From Liquorilactobacillus hordei DSM 19519 (lineage in GTDB: Bacteria > Bacillota > Bacilli > Lactobacillales > Lactobacillaceae): 64,000 bases of DNA. Shown here piece by piece: positions 25,289 through 34,928 of this stretch. Under the pieces are notes generated by a model. It was not told where the DNA came from. It saw only the letters and a program-made list of their open reading frames with translations, and made no database searches. The translations under genes were made by a program, and so were the position numbers. How positions within the stretch are numbered: the stretch's first letter is position 1; each line of letters begins with the position of its first letter. The stretch is taken from contig NZ_CP049303.1 of the NCBI RefSeq assembly GCF_019443985.1, positions 1,736,001-1,800,000 of the forward strand, in the 5' to 3' direction.

Positions 25289-27709
25289 TTAAATAAAATT
25301 AAGTGGTTCTTTATCAATCGAAATTAAAATCCCTTGTCGTTCATCTTTTTGACTCTTTTGTAAAATTGCATCTAAGACCGTGCTTAAGTTAGACTCTTGT
25401 TTATATTTAATAATCAACTGGTAATAAAATTGATTGTTAATACGTACAATTGCTTTTGGAGTAGGTCCTAAAATAATTGCTTTAGTACTCAAAGAATCTT
25501 TTAATTCTGCATAAATTTGGTAGATTTTTTTTGCCGCTAGGCCCTCTTCCTTAGCACTTGCTGTAATTTGAATTGTATAAAAATATGGTGGATAACCATT
25601 TTGATGCCGAATATTCATCTCTCTAACAAAAAAACTTTCATAATCTTGTTTTTTTGCTAATTGCAAAGCATAGTGTTCTGGATTGAAAGTCTGAATAATT
25701 ACTTTACCTTCCTTATCAGCTCTTCCAGCTCTTCCACTTACTTGTGTCAGTAATTGGAATGTTCGTTCACTTGCTCTAAAGTCAGCTAATCCAAGTGCCG
25801 TATCAGCATTTAATACACCAACGAGTGTTACATCAGGATAATCAAGACCTTTAGCAATCATTTGTGTCCCTAATAAAATATCTGCTTTTTTCTCACCAAA
25901 TTGCTTTAATAATTTTGCATGCATTCCTTTTCTTCTCGTAGTGTCAACATCCATCCTCAAAACACGTGCTTTTGGAAATAAGTTTTGTAATTCCTGCTCC
26001 ACTTTTTGAGTTCCTGTTCCATAATATCGAATTTTATTACTACCGCAACTTGGACATTTTTGTGGAATTCGCTCCTCATGTCCGCAATAATGGCATTTCA
26101 TCGAATGACTATCCAAATGCAATGTCAACGAAATATCACAATTTGGACATTGCAAGACTTCTCCACAATCACGACACATCATAAAAGATGAATATCCTCG
26201 CCGATTAAGCATCAAAATAATCTGTTCTTTGCGCTCTAGTCGCAAGAAAATTGCATTACGTAATTCAGCTGAGAAATCAACGTTATCATCAATCTTTTTT
26301 GTTGCCAATCGCATGTCAATCAATTCAACTTTTGGTAGTGGCATTTTGTTAATTCGCTCATTAAGATGCAGCCAAACATAAACACCCTTTTGTGCACGGG
26401 CTCTAGATTCAAGCGAGGGTGTTGCACTGCCTAAAATTAAAGAACACTTATGATACTGTGCACGTTGCTTTGCAATTTCAATAGCGTGGTATCTTGGCAT
26501 GTTTTCTTGCTTATAACTTGACTCATGTTCCTCATCAATAACAATTATCCCAATATTCTTCAGAGGTGCAAAAACTGCTGATCTTGCGCCAACAACCACC
26601 GTTGCATCACCCGTTTGAATTCTGTGCCATTCATCTAGACGTTCCCCTTCTGATAAGCCACTGTGTAATAATGCAACTTTTGAGCCAAATCTTCCAACTA
26701 CATTTTTTACCATTTGAGGTGTTAAGGCTATTTCAGGGACTAGCATTAAAGCCGATTTACCTTTCTCTAGTGCTTTAGCCATCGCTTGAAGATAAATTTC
26801 TGTTTTCCCACTTCCAGTTACACCTTCAAGTAAGAAAGTTTTATTATTGCCTTCATTCATGGCGTTGCTAATCGTAGCAAAGACTGTTTCTTGAGTGCTT
26901 GTAAGTTTCTTGGATTCTGTTCTTGTAAAATCACTTTGTTTGTAAGTCGTTCTTCTTTTCACAATTGATTTACGTACTAGCCAATTTTTTGACTCTGCTT
27001 TTTTTATTACAGCACTTGTAATTCCTAACTTTTTTTCAACAACTGTTTGTTCAACTTCTCGATTTTCCAGTTTAATTAAATAATCAAGCAACCTCTTCAA
27101 ATTCAAGGCATTAGCACGTAATTTTGCTTTTTCATTTCTGTAATTTTCAACTGTTAAGTTATTCAAAATGACCTGAACTTTTTTTTCCACCAAATTATCT
27201 TTCATCAAGTATTCTAAATTAATTTTTCCAGAAGCTCTTGCTGCTATCAACTTTTTTAATAAAGATGGATCGATTTTATCCTCACTCAGAATTTGTTTTT
27301 TATTAGAGGAAAAAAAATTCTTAACAGCTACGTCAACCTCCTCATCAAGCAGTTCGACTTGCTTATAATATTTAGCACGCATTGCACTTGGAAGCATTAC
27401 TTGAAAACAACTTATTAAGAATGAATAAGTCTCATGCGCCATCCATTTTGCCAACGCAATGGATTCCTCAGTTAATACTGGTTCGACGTCAACTAAAGAC
27501 TTGATTTCTTTTATTTTCCCGGAAAAATTATTGCCATTTTTTAACCCTATTACAAATCCCTGAATTAACCGATTCCCATTTCCAAACGGCACTCCTACTC
27601 TCATTCCTACTTTAATCACGTTTTTAAAGTTTGTAGGGATTTGATATATAAAAGGCCTATCAGTCTGCATCGCTGGTACATCAACAATTATTTCAGCAAA
27701 AGATACGAT
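25289..27709 (-). CDS. priA: Primosomal helicase PriA, probable AUC start
   Basis: About 806 residues. It restarts replication at collapsed forks. Helicase motifs are GVTGSGKTEIYLQ, DEEHESSYKQ, LGSATPSLES and SGRAGRADKEG. The zinc region has CRDCGEVLQCPNC, CHYCGHEERIPQKCPSC. The first in-frame ATG (27670) has no ribosome binding site and would remove the conserved N-terminal strand AEIIVDVPAMQTDRPF. A perfect AGGAGG (27718-27723) stands 8 nt before an in-frame ATC at 27709, giving SFAEIIVDVPAMQ, so AUC initiation is proposed. The gene is 12 bp after coaBC. Confidence 0.93.
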   Translation of the reverse strand: MVSFAEIIVDVPAMQTDRPFIYQIPTNFKNVIKVGMRVGVPFGNGNRLIQGFVIGLKNGNNFSGKIKEIKSLVDVEPVLTEESIALAKWMAHETYSFLISCFQVMLPSAMRAKYYKQVELLDEEVDVAVKNFFSSNKKQILSEDKIDPSLLKKLIAARASGKINLEYLMKDNLVEKKVQVILNNLTVENYRNEKAKLRANALNLKRLLDYLIKLENREVEQTVVEKKLGITSAVIKKAESKNWLVRKSIVKRRTTYKQSDFTRTESKKLTSTQETVFATISNAMNEGNNKTFLLEGVTGSGKTEIYLQAMAKALEKGKSALMLVPEIALTPQMVKNVVGRFGSKVALLHSGLSEGERLDEWHRIQTGDATVVVGARSAVFAPLKNIGIIVIDEEHESSYKQENMPRYHAIEIAKQRAQYHKCSLILGSATPSLESRARAQKGVYVWLHLNERINKMPLPKVELIDMRLATKKIDDNVDFSAELRNAIFLRLERKEQIILMLNRRGYSSFMMCRDCGEVLQCPNCDISLTLHLDSHSMKCHYCGHEERIPQKCPSCGSNKIRYYGTGTQKVEQELQNLFPKARVLRMDVDTTRRKGMHAKLLKQFGEKKADILLGTQMIAKGLDYPDVTLVGVLNADTALGLADFRASERTFQLLTQVSGRAGRADKEGKVIIQTFNPEHYALQLAKKQDYESFFVREMNIRHQNGYPPYFYTIQITASAKEEGLAAKKIYQIYAELKDSLSTKAIILGPTPKAIVRINNQFYYQLIIKYKQESNLSTVLDAILQKSQKDERQGILISIDKEPLNFI

Positions 27710-27721
27710 TGTGAATTCCTC

Positions 27722-28906
27722 CTATTCTTCTGTAATAAGATCAAAAATCATTTTGGCAATTTCATCCTTATTAGTTTTCGGACTATTGATATTTTCCTTA
27801 TTTGGTCGCATAAAAATCACCTGATTCTCATCACTACCAAATCCAATATCAGAGCGTGATACATCATTTACAACCATTAAATCAAGATTTTTTTTAAGTA
27901 ATTTTTGTTGACCATTTTCCAACAAGTTTTGAGTTTCCGCCGCAAATCCAACTAATTTTTGCATTCCTTTTTCTTGACCTAGTTGTTTTAAAATATCAAT
28001 ATTTTTTTCCAATTCAATGGTTAACTTACTTCCTGTTTTCTTAATTTTTTGTTTTGCAGGTCGTATTACGTGGTAGTCAGATACTGCAGCCGACATAACA
28101 ACAATATCAGCATCCACATAACTCTTTTTTACGGCTTCATACATCTGTTCAGTCGTTTTGACAGTTACCAGCTTTGCACCAGTGTCATTTTTCAAGTGAG
28201 TTGGTCCACTAATTAGAATTACATCTGCTCCTCTTTGTACCGCATTTCGAGCAACTGCAAATCCCATCTTGCCTGATGAATGATTAGTAATGTATCTGAC
28301 AGGATCAATTGTTTCAATCGTGTGTCCTGCCGTAACTACTATCTTTTTGCCTTTCAAATCTTGCTTATCTGTTATAAAAGAACTTATCCAGTTAAAAACT
28401 GTTTCTGGTTCAGGCATTCGACCTTTGGCGTCGTAACCTTCAGCAAGAAATCCGGTATCAGGTTCCAACACTTGATACCCATCAATAACGAGTTGCTTTA
28501 AATTTCGCTGTACTGCTTTATTATCATACATTTTGTCATTCATTGCAGGTATTATAAACTTTCGACAATCCATAGCGATTAAAAAAGTTGTTGTAAAATT
28601 ATCAGCAATTCCATTAGCTAACTTTCCAATCGTATTAGCGGTCGCTGGAATAACCACTGTAATATCTGCCCATTTCGCAAGTTCAACGTGATCAACAATT
28701 CCCTGTTGCTCGCTATCTTCGTAGTAAACCTTATTACGACTAATTGTTTTAAAGGTTAATGGAGTCACAAAAGTTGCTGCCGTTTTAGTCATTACAACTC
28801 TAACCTCCGCTTTTGCCTTGATTAATTCCCTAATAAAAATAACTGACTTATAAGCCGCGATTCCACCAGTTACACAGACAACAACATGCATATTCTCCAA
28901 TTGCAT
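27722..28906 (-). CDS. coaBC: Bifunctional CoaBC (phosphopantothenoylcysteine synthase/decarboxylase)
   Basis: 394 residues. It joins cysteine to 4'-phosphopantothenate and decarboxylates the product on the way to coenzyme A. The N-terminal flavoprotein domain has VCVTGGIAAYKS, DHVELAKWAD (catalytic His) and the PAMNDKMY clamp. The C-terminal synthase has VTAGHTIETIDPVRYITN, SSGKMG and MSAAVSDYH. AGGAGG lies very near the first ATG, so ATG at 28891 (MHVVV) is an alternative start. Confidence 0.95.
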   Translation of the reverse strand: MQLENMHVVVCVTGGIAAYKSVIFIRELIKAKAEVRVVMTKTAATFVTPLTFKTISRNKVYYEDSEQQGIVDHVELAKWADITVVIPATANTIGKLANGIADNFTTTFLIAMDCRKFIIPAMNDKMYDNKAVQRNLKQLVIDGYQVLEPDTGFLAEGYDAKGRMPEPETVFNWISSFITDKQDLKGKKIVVTAGHTIETIDPVRYITNHSSGKMGFAVARNAVQRGADVILISGPTHLKNDTGAKLVTVKTTEQMYEAVKKSYVDADIVVMSAAVSDYHVIRPAKQKIKKTGSKLTIELEKNIDILKQLGQEKGMQKLVGFAAETQNLLENGQQKLLKKNLDLMVVNDVSRSDIGFGSDENQVIFMRPNKENINSPKTNKDEIAKMIFDLITEE

Positions 28907-28961
28907 AACCCTCCTTAGTAGTAACTATATTGTATCAATAATACAGCCAAAAAAGAACATC

Positions 28962-29008
28962 AAAAAAGACCACTGTGACTATTTTCTGATACTATCAGAT
29001 CAGTAGTC
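28962..29008 (-). terminator. Terminator between rpoZ and coaBC
   Basis: The minus strand pairs GACTACTG with CAGTGGTC (29001-29008 with 28968-28975) around an inner hairpin CTGATA/TATCAG. Six T residues follow. It ends the gmk-rpoZ transcript; coaBC would then need its own promoter. Confidence 0.75.
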
Positions 29009-29034
29009 CCAAGGCCTTCTTTTGAAACCAAAAA

Positions 29035-29247
29035 TTACACTTCTTCTCTTTGGTCTGGATCAATAATTAAGTCATTTGCAACAACTTCCTCAAGCGCCTT
29101 ACCAACATTCTTAACAGACTTGTATTCACTAAGCATTGGAATTGCACCTGCATCCAATTCATGAGCTCTTTTGCTAGCTAACATTACTAGAGAATAACGT
29201 GAATCAACACGTTCCAACAAATCATCAACTGATGGATATAAAATCAT
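29035..29247 (-). CDS. rpoZ: RNA polymerase omega subunit
   Basis: 70 residues. The segment [20 protein letters not shown] and [10 protein letters not shown] are the omega signature. It stabilises the beta-prime subunit. It overlaps gmk by 4 bp, so the two are translated together. Confidence 0.95.
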   Translation of the reverse strand: MILYPSVDDLLERVDSRYSLVMLASKRAHELDAGAIPMLSEYKSVKNVGKALEEVVANDLIIDPDQREEV

Positions 29248-29864
29248 TTTAAAACATCTCCCAATTGTTTTTTATAATCCGGTAAAAATCTCTTTACTCG
29301 CCATCTTTCAGCTCTTATGATAGTTTTTACCTTTTCAACTGCACTCGCTACTTCATCATTAACAACCGCATAATCATAATTCTGCATCATTTCAATCTCA
29401 TCAACTGCTTTTGCCATACGCTTATCAATAGTTGCCAAATCATCTGTTCCACGCCCACTTATTCTATGACGTAACTCCATTAAATCTGGAGGGGTCAGAA
29501 AGATAAATAACCCATCTGGACACTTTTCGCGAACTTGCATAGCACCATTTACCTCAATCTCAAGGAAAACATCTTTTCCCTGATCAAGCATCTCATTTAC
29601 ATATTTTAGCGGTGTTCCGTAATAATTGTCAACATACTGAGCATATTCAAGCATGCCACCATTCTCAATTTCATTCTCAAACTCAGCTTTTGAAACAAAA
29701 TAATAATCCTTTCCGTCAACCTCTCCTTTTCGCATCGCTCTCGTAGTCATAGAGATTGAATAGTGAAACTTATTATCATCTTGTTCAAAAATAGCTTTTC
29801 TGACTGTTCCCTTGCCAACTCCTGAAGGTCCAGACAATACTATCAACATTCCCCGTTTAGACAT
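29244..29864 (-). CDS. gmk: Guanylate kinase
   Basis: 206 residues. It converts GMP to GDP. Motifs are [17 protein letters not shown] (P-loop), [29 protein letters not shown] and [23 protein letters not shown] lies 11 nt before ATG. It shares a divergent intergenic region with the SOS-controlled YolD-like gene. Confidence 0.97.
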   Translation of the reverse strand: MSKRGMLIVLSGPSGVGKGTVRKAIFEQDDNKFHYSISMTTRAMRKGEVDGKDYYFVSKAEFENEIENGGMLEYAQYVDNYYGTPLKYVNEMLDQGKDVFLEIEVNGAMQVREKCPDGLFIFLTPPDLMELRHRISGRGTDDLATIDKRMAKAVDEIEMMQNYDYAVVNDEVASAVEKVKTIIRAERWRVKRFLPDYKKQLGDVLK

Positions 29865-29902
29865 GTTTACAAAACTCTCCTCTAAAATATTGTATTAAGA
29901 TT

Positions 29903-29931
29903 ATCATGTACTTTTTCGCGACACATTTCAA
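29903..29931 (-). promoter_or_regulatory. Promoter of gmk-rpoZ
   Basis: TTGAAA (29926-29931) and CATGAT (29903-29908) on the minus strand are spaced by 17 bp, about 40 bp before the gmk start. The -10 box is a weak match. Confidence 0.5.
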
Positions 29932-29975
29932 GTTATTCTTAATTAGAATTTCTTAATAAAAAACAAAGTTATCAC

Positions 29976-30025
29976 TTGCTTTTTCGAACAAACGTTCTAT
30001 AATATGAATATCGAACAAACGTTCT
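29976..30025 (+). promoter_or_regulatory. Promoter with two LexA (DinR) boxes
   Basis: Two identical copies of CGAACAAACGTTCT occur at 29985-29998 and 30012-30025, each fitting the Gram-positive SOS box CGAAC-N4-GTTCG with one end mismatch. The first lies between TTGCTT (29976-29981) and TATAAT (29998-30003), the second just after the predicted start of transcription. Centres are 27 bp apart. Confidence 0.85.
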
Positions 30026-30048
30026 GGAAAAGGAGAGTGCTTATATTT

Positions 30049-30372
30049 ATGCTAGAATTAAAGAAAACGACATTGCAGCAAATCACTCAGAGTATTCAAA
30101 AACAATTTTCTTCGTATAGAGAATTAGACTTCAGTAATTGCATCCAAATGCCTATTTTTCAACTTAACTACTTCATTAGCCAAGCAATTGAAAAACACAA
30201 AGTTATCAGCATTAATTATAAAGACGTTTATAACAATGAGTTTGTAGCCACTGGATTCATTTCAAGAAACAAAAATAATAAAAATATTTTTAAGATTGAT
30301 AGTCTTGGTAGTAATTTATCACATCTCCTGAACATTAACCAAATAAAATACATCAAGTTAGCAAAAAACTAG
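30049..30372 (+). CDS. YolD-like protein under SOS control
   Basis: 107 residues from ATG at 30049; the ATG at 30004 is rejected because it lies at the -10 box, upstream of the second LexA box. GGAGAG lies about 11 nt upstream. The C-terminal half (KVISINYKDVYNNEF, GFISRNKN, FKIDSL, IKYIKLAK) follows the small beta-barrel pattern of YolD-like proteins. The family assignment is by pattern and is tentative. YolD-like genes are often LexA-regulated and sit beside a Y-family polymerase (uvrX/dinB type), but none is here. It ends in a terminator shared with glnA. Confidence 0.6.
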   Translation: MLELKKTTLQQITQSIQKQFSSYRELDFSNCIQMPIFQLNYFISQAIEKHKVISINYKDVYNNEFVATGFISRNKNNKNIFKIDSLGSNLSHLLNINQIKYIKLAKN

Positions 30373-30377
30373 ATTAT

Positions 30378-30436
30378 AAAAACCATTAGCAAGTTACTAC
30401 CTCTGAACCTCAGGTAATACTTCACTAATGGTTTTT
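30378..30436. terminator. Bidirectional terminator between YolD-like gene and glnA
   Basis: Outer arms AAAACCATTAG/CTAATGGTTTT enclose an inner stem around CCTCTGAACCTCAGG. Flanking A and T runs allow function in both directions for these convergent genes. Confidence 0.85.
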
Positions 30437-30446
30437 ATTTTGTTGC

Positions 30447-31793
30447 TTAATACAACTCTAGATATTGATCGCGTTCCCATTGTGAAACTTCTTGACGATA
30501 AGCACCCCATTCGAGTTTCTTACCTTCGATAAAGTTTTGATACAAATGAGGTCCCATTGCTTTAGCAATTACTTCATCTTTTTCAAGTTCCTTAATTGCA
30601 TTATGCAATGTTGATGGAAGATCAGAAATTCCATTTGCCTTACGTTCTTCTGCATCCATCACATAGATATTACGATCAATCGGCTTTGGAGCTTCAATCT
30701 TTTTACGTAATCCATCCAAACCAGCTTCAAGAATTGAAGCAATTGCCAAGTATGGGTTCGCACTTGGATCAACACTACGTAATTCAAGACGTGTTGACAT
30801 TCCACGAGCAATTGGAACACGTACAAGTGGTGAACGGTTGCGACCGGACCAAGCTACATAAACGGGAGCTTCATATCCTGGCACTAATCGTTTGTAGGAA
30901 TTAACAGTTGGGTTCGTTACCGCAGTAAAGTTACGTGCATGCGTTAATAAACCACCCAAGAAATAACGTGCCTCTTTTGATAATTGCATATCAGCATTTT
31001 CATCAAAGAATGCATTTCCTTCACTATTGAACAATGACATATTAATATGCATACCTGAACCATTAATACGATCAAGTGGTTTTGGCATAAATGTTGCGTG
31101 CAATCCATGTTTCCTTGCAACAGTTTTCACAACCAATTTAAATGTTTGAATGTTGTCACATGCTTGAAGTGCATCAGCATACTTAAAGTCGATTTCATGT
31201 TGTCCAGGAGCAACTTCATGATGAGAAGCTTCTATATCAAATCCCATATTTTCAAGTTCTAAGACAATATCACGACGGCAGTTTTCGCCTAAATCAACAG
31301 GAGCTAAATCGAAATAACTGCCCTTATCATTAAGATTCAGCGTTGGTTTGCCAGTTTCTGGATCAAGTTTGAATAAGAAAAATTCAGGTTCTGGTCCAAT
31401 ATTAAACTCTGTAAAGCCTAATTCTTTCATTTCATCAAGAACACGAATTAAGTTATTACGTGGATCACCAATGAATGGTGTACGATCAGCGTTGTAGACT
31501 TCACAAATGACACGAGCTACTTTGCCATGTTCACTTCCCCATGGGAAAATCATCCATGTTGATAAATCTGGATACAACCACATATCACTCTCTTCAATTC
31601 TAACAAAACCGTCAATTGAAGAACCATCAAACATTAATTTATCATCCAATAATTTCTCAAGTTGGCTAATCGGAACCTCAACATTTTTGATAACACCATA
31701 TAAATCAGTGAACATTAAGCGTAAAAACTTAACATTTTCATCTTTAGCTATCTTACGGATATCGTCCTTTGTATAATTAGGCTTTACCATCAT
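30447..31793 (-). CDS. glnA: Glutamine synthetase, type I
   Basis: 448 residues. It makes glutamine from glutamate, ammonia and ATP. Motifs are [28 protein letters not shown], and [12 protein letters not shown] near the ATP site. The start at 31793 is set by AAGGAGCG 7 nt upstream; a longer open frame to 31868 has no ribosome site. In the Bacilli glutamine-bound GlnA also feeds back on GlnR. It lies directly downstream of glnR. Confidence 0.97.
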   Translation of the reverse strand: MMVKPNYTKDDIRKIAKDENVKFLRLMFTDLYGVIKNVEVPISQLEKLLDDKLMFDGSSIDGFVRIEESDMWLYPDLSTWMIFPWGSEHGKVARVICEVYNADRTPFIGDPRNNLIRVLDEMKELGFTEFNIGPEPEFFLFKLDPETGKPTLNLNDKGSYFDLAPVDLGENCRRDIVLELENMGFDIEASHHEVAPGQHEIDFKYADALQACDNIQTFKLVVKTVARKHGLHATFMPKPLDRINGSGMHINMSLFNSEGNAFFDENADMQLSKEARYFLGGLLTHARNFTAVTNPTVNSYKRLVPGYEAPVYVAWSGRNRSPLVRVPIARGMSTRLELRSVDPSANPYLAIASILEAGLDGLRKKIEAPKPIDRNIYVMDAEERKANGISDLPSTLHNAIKELEKDEVIAKAMGPHLYQNFIEGKKLEWGAYRQEVSQWERDQYLELY

Positions 31794-31815
31794 TAAATCG
31801 CTCCTTATTAAATTT

Positions 31816-32205
31816 TTAGAAGTTATTGTTATGTTTAAAAGAAGACTCATCTTGCTTGCTAAGTCCACTTACTGAAATAAATTCATCACGTAAAATTCGT
31901 CGCACATCAGTATCCGTCAGCGGTTTCTCAAGTTTCGCCTGTTTCTCAGCAAGTTTTCGTTCCTTCTCATCGTATATATGCTTAATACCAGCCATATTAA
32001 TGCCTTCATCTAAGAAATCCTTAATCTCAAGTAAACGATCAATGTCATTCAAAGAATACATCCTACGATTACCCTCACTACGCTTAGGCATAACCAACTG
32101 TTGTTCTTCATAATAACGAATTTGACGCGCTGACAAATTTGTAAGTTTCATCACCGTGCCTATAGGTAACACGGCAAGCGACCGTCTGAGCTCCTTTTCT
32201 TTCAT
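31816..32205 (-). CDS. glnR: Nitrogen repressor GlnR (MerR family)
   Basis: 129 residues. The MerR-type winged helix (about 15-80) has [22 protein letters not shown] and [19 protein letters not shown]-terminal tail senses feedback-inhibited GlnA in this family. It represses its own operon when glutamine is plentiful; a matching operator stands upstream at 32269-32285. Confidence 0.95.
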   Translation of the reverse strand: MKEKELRRSLAVLPIGTVMKLTNLSARQIRYYEEQQLVMPKRSEGNRRMYSLNDIDRLLEIKDFLDEGINMAGIKHIYDEKERKLAEKQAKLEKPLTDTDVRRILRDEFISVSGLSKQDESSFKHNNNF

Positions 32206-32232
32206 AACAACCCTCCTCTAAGTTACGCCCTT

Positions 32233-32285
32233 ATGATAGCAAGGGGCTTCATTAATGTCAACGCCAAATGTTACATTTTCTTACA
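32233..32285 (-). promoter_or_regulatory. glnRA promoter with GlnR operator
   Basis: On the minus strand TTGACA (32256-32261) and TATCAT (32233-32238) are spaced by 17 bp. Just upstream, TGTAAGAAAATGTAACA (32269-32285) fits the GlnR/TnrA consensus TGTNA-N7-TNACA at every fixed position. The operator overlaps the stop codon of the ynbB-like gene. Confidence 0.85.
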
Positions 32286-33555
32286 TCTTTTTGTTTTCAA
32301 AGAAAGTTTCACTGACTGCATTACTAATCGCAATTTTTACATGCGAATAAGTTAATCCTCCTTGAATATACAAAGTAAATGGTGGTCTCAAAGGTCCATC
32401 GGATGACAGTTCAATTGTTGAACCTTCTGTAAAACTACCTGATGCCATTATTTCTTCATCCTCATATCCATCCATATAGCTAGGTACAGGATCTACAAAA
32501 GAATTTACGGGTGAATAATGCTGAATTGCCGCACAAAAAGAAATCATTGCCTCAGGATTTCCAAAATTAATTGTTTGTACTAAGTCTGTCCGTGGTTCGT
32601 TCCATTTAGGTGAAACATCAAGTTCCATTTTTTCCAGCAATGCACTTGCAAATATTGCACCTTTAATTGCATTAGCTGTCACATTTGGTGCCAAAAAAAA
32701 GCCCTGGAACATATCACGCATATGTCCAATAGTTGCTCCTTCATTTTTACCTGCCCCTGGAACATTCAACCTATTTCCAGCTTTTTTAATCAAGTCTTTT
32801 CTACCGACTATATAGGCCCCTGTCTTAGCAATTCCAGCCCCAGCATTTTTGAATAATGATCCTGCCATTAAGTCAGCTCCATATTCCGTTGGTTCATGTA
32901 CTTCTGAAAATTCACCATAGCAGTTATCAACAAATATAATCATATCTGGTCTGATTCGTTTTACAAATTTAATCATTTTTTTTATTTTTGCAACAGTAAA
33001 ACTTGCTCGATCTGAGTAACCACGTGAACGTTGAATAGCAACTACTTTAATATTTTCGTCGGCCTTCAATTTTTTTTCAACATCTTCATAGTCAACCTCA
33101 CCGTTTTCAAGTAATGCTGAATAATTGAAATTAATACCAAAATCCTTCATTGTTCCTGGTTCATTCCCAACGATACCTACCACATGCTGAATTGTGTCAT
33201 ATGGCATTCCAGTCATATAAAATAACGTATCTGCTGGTCTAAGTACTCCAAAAAGTGCTGTTGTAATTGCATGTGTTCCAGAGATTAGCTGTGGTCTAAC
33301 CATTGCATCTTCAGTGTTAAAGTAATCTGCATAAATTGCATCAAGCTTATCTCTGCCAACATCATCATAGCCATAACCTGTAGAACCAGCAAAATCTTCT
33401 TCTGCCACATGATGACTTTTAAAACTCTCGAGTACTCTCATCTGATTGTAGGTTGCTTGGTCATCAACTTCTTGTATCTTATGACTTATCTGCAGTTCAA
33501 CCTCTTCAATTGTTTTTTGTAACTTTAATGGTAATTTAGACATCCATGCGCTCAA
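32281..33555 (-). CDS. ynbB: PLP enzyme of the methionine gamma-lyase-like YnbB family
   Basis: 424 residues. It is often annotated as aluminium resistance protein. Visible blocks are GSTGYGYDDVGRD, ISGTHAITTALFGVLRP, VAIQRSRGYSDRASFT, FVDNCYGEF and MAGSLFKNAGAGIAKTG, the last probably holding the PLP lysine. It keeps the fold-type I core of cystathionine-type enzymes, but the substrate is unknown. TTG at 33555 or ATG at 33543 may start it. It lies between miaA and glnR as in B. subtilis (ynbAB-glnRA region). Confidence 0.9.
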   Translation of the reverse strand: MSAWMSKLPLKLQKTIEEVELQISHKIQEVDDQATYNQMRVLESFKSHHVAEEDFAGSTGYGYDDVGRDKLDAIYADYFNTEDAMVRPQLISGTHAITTALFGVLRPADTLFYMTGMPYDTIQHVVGIVGNEPGTMKDFGINFNYSALLENGEVDYEDVEKKLKADENIKVVAIQRSRGYSDRASFTVAKIKKMIKFVKRIRPDMIIFVDNCYGEFSEVHEPTEYGADLMAGSLFKNAGAGIAKTGAYIVGRKDLIKKAGNRLNVPGAGKNEGATIGHMRDMFQGFFLAPNVTANAIKGAIFASALLEKMELDVSPKWNEPRTDLVQTINFGNPEAMISFCAAIQHYSPVNSFVDPVPSYMDGYEDEEIMASGSFTEGSTIELSSDGPLRPPFTLYIQGGLTYSHVKIAISNAVSETFFENKKM

Positions 33556-33562
33556 GTTCCAT

Positions 33563-34495
33563 CTATCCTCTCTCTTTAAGCCACTCTATAACTGTTTTTT
33601 TTATTTTTACAACATCCGTTTCATTAGAAACCAAATCAAACCATGTCACATTCATTTTATTTCTAAACCATGTTAACTGTCTTTTAGCGTAGTGTCTTGA
33701 ATTTTTCTTAATCTCCGCCACTCCATCTTCCAAAGAACCTTTACCATCAATAAAAGGGAACAGCTCCTTATAACCAATTCCTTTTCCTGCTTGGAATTTG
33801 GCTCCTCCTTCATAAAAAAGCCATCGTGCCTCATCTAATAATCCATCTTGCATCATCTGATCGACTCTTTGTTCAATTCTTTTGTACAAGACATTGCGTT
33901 CTGTATTTAAACCAATTACTAATGCATCAATTTCTTCATTTGGGCGATCAACTTGTTCTGAAAACTTATGTCCAGTCATTTCATAAACTTCAATAGCACG
34001 AATAATTCTTCTAACATTATTAAGAGGAATTTGTTTTGCTGCAAGTTCGTCAATACTATTTAGATACGCCCATAGAGCATTGTTCCCATTTTCTAGAGCA
34101 AATTTTTGATACTTAGCACGAATCTTACCATCACCTTTTACCTCATTTCCACCTAAATGATAACCATCAAGTAATGCCTGGAGGTAAAATCCTGTTCCAC
34201 CTACTATTAATGGCAATTTATTTCTGTCATTAATTTCTTTAATTTTTCTTTGAGCATCACACACAAAGTCTGCAACCGTAAAATGCTGCTGAATTTCTCT
34301 AATATCTATTAAATGATGTGGAATTAACTTTCTTTCTTCCTCAGTAGCCTTAGCAGTACCAATGTCTAGGCCACGATAAACCTGCATAGAATCCCCCGAA
34401 ATTATTTCAGCATCAAACATCTGAGCTAATTCCAAAGATAGCGCGGTTTTCCCAACGGCAGTAGGCCCAACTATAACTATAACTTTATAAGCCAA
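33563..34495 (-). CDS. miaA: tRNA dimethylallyltransferase
   Basis: 310 residues from TTG at 34495. It adds a dimethylallyl group to A37 of tRNAs reading U-starting codons. Motifs are VIVGPTAVGKTALSLEL, DAEIISGDSMQVYRGLDIGTAK, PHHLIDI and IVGGTGFYLQALLDG. GGGAG is 8 nt before the TTG; the ATG at 34513 would place that sequence inside the gene. It is followed after 7 bp by ynbB. Confidence 0.95.
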   Translation of the reverse strand: MAYKVIVIVGPTAVGKTALSLELAQMFDAEIISGDSMQVYRGLDIGTAKATEEERKLIPHHLIDIREIQQHFTVADFVCDAQRKIKEINDRNKLPLIVGGTGFYLQALLDGYHLGGNEVKGDGKIRAKYQKFALENGNNALWAYLNSIDELAAKQIPLNNVRRIIRAIEVYEMTGHKFSEQVDRPNEEIDALVIGLNTERNVLYKRIEQRVDQMMQDGLLDEARWLFYEGGAKFQAGKGIGYKELFPFIDGKGSLEDGVAEIKKNSRHYAKRQLTWFRNKMNVTWFDLVSNETDVVKIKKTVIEWLKERG

Positions 34496-34605
34496 AGAAA
34501 ATACTCCCTTCATTTTTTATTTTAAAGCAAATTAATCAATAAACTGGAATTTGAAGCAAAAATACTTCATAATAAACCTGTAACGATATTGAGGAGGTTT
34601 TTTTA

Positions 34606-34782
34606 TTGAAGCAATTTAATACAGGATTTTTATTAGGGGTTGTCACAACAATTAGTGCCGCTGCAGGTTGTTTTTATGCTTTCAAGAAAAATGTTGTTGA
34701 ACCAATTGAATTAAAAGAAGAACTTAATGATAAACATCGTCGTCGCACAATCCGTAAAATGCATTCTGCACATCAAGGATAA
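34606..34782 (+). CDS. DUF3042 small membrane protein
   Basis: 58 residues, starting with TTG at 34606 and preceded by GAGGAGG 8 nt upstream. A glycine- and alanine-rich hydrophobic segment (GFLLGVVTTISAAAGCFYAF) occupies about residues 7-26; a charged tail (KEELNDKHRRRTIRK) follows. The layout fits the DUF3042 family of lactobacilli and enterococci, of unknown role. It is divergent from miaA. Confidence 0.8.
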   Translation: MKQFNTGFLLGVVTTISAAAGCFYAFKKNVVEPIELKEELNDKHRRRTIRKMHSAHQG

Positions 34783-34843
34783 TCTTTTAACTCTTCACGA
34801 TAGTTTACTGTAAGTTTCTTAGAAATAATTAATTGCATTTGAG

Positions 34844-34886
34844 AAAAGGGCTGTGCCAAAACAGATGTTTTGTAGCAGCCCTTTTT
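34844..34886. terminator. Bidirectional terminator
   Basis: Arms AAAAGGGCTG and CAGCCCTTTT surround an inner CAAAACA/TGTTTTG stem, with T residues on the plus strand and A residues on the other side. It separates the DUF3042 gene from the convergent rhodanese-like gene. Confidence 0.85.
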
Positions 34887-34928
34887 CTTTTATCTATACC
34901 TGTCATTTTTTCAAGACAAATTCAAAAA

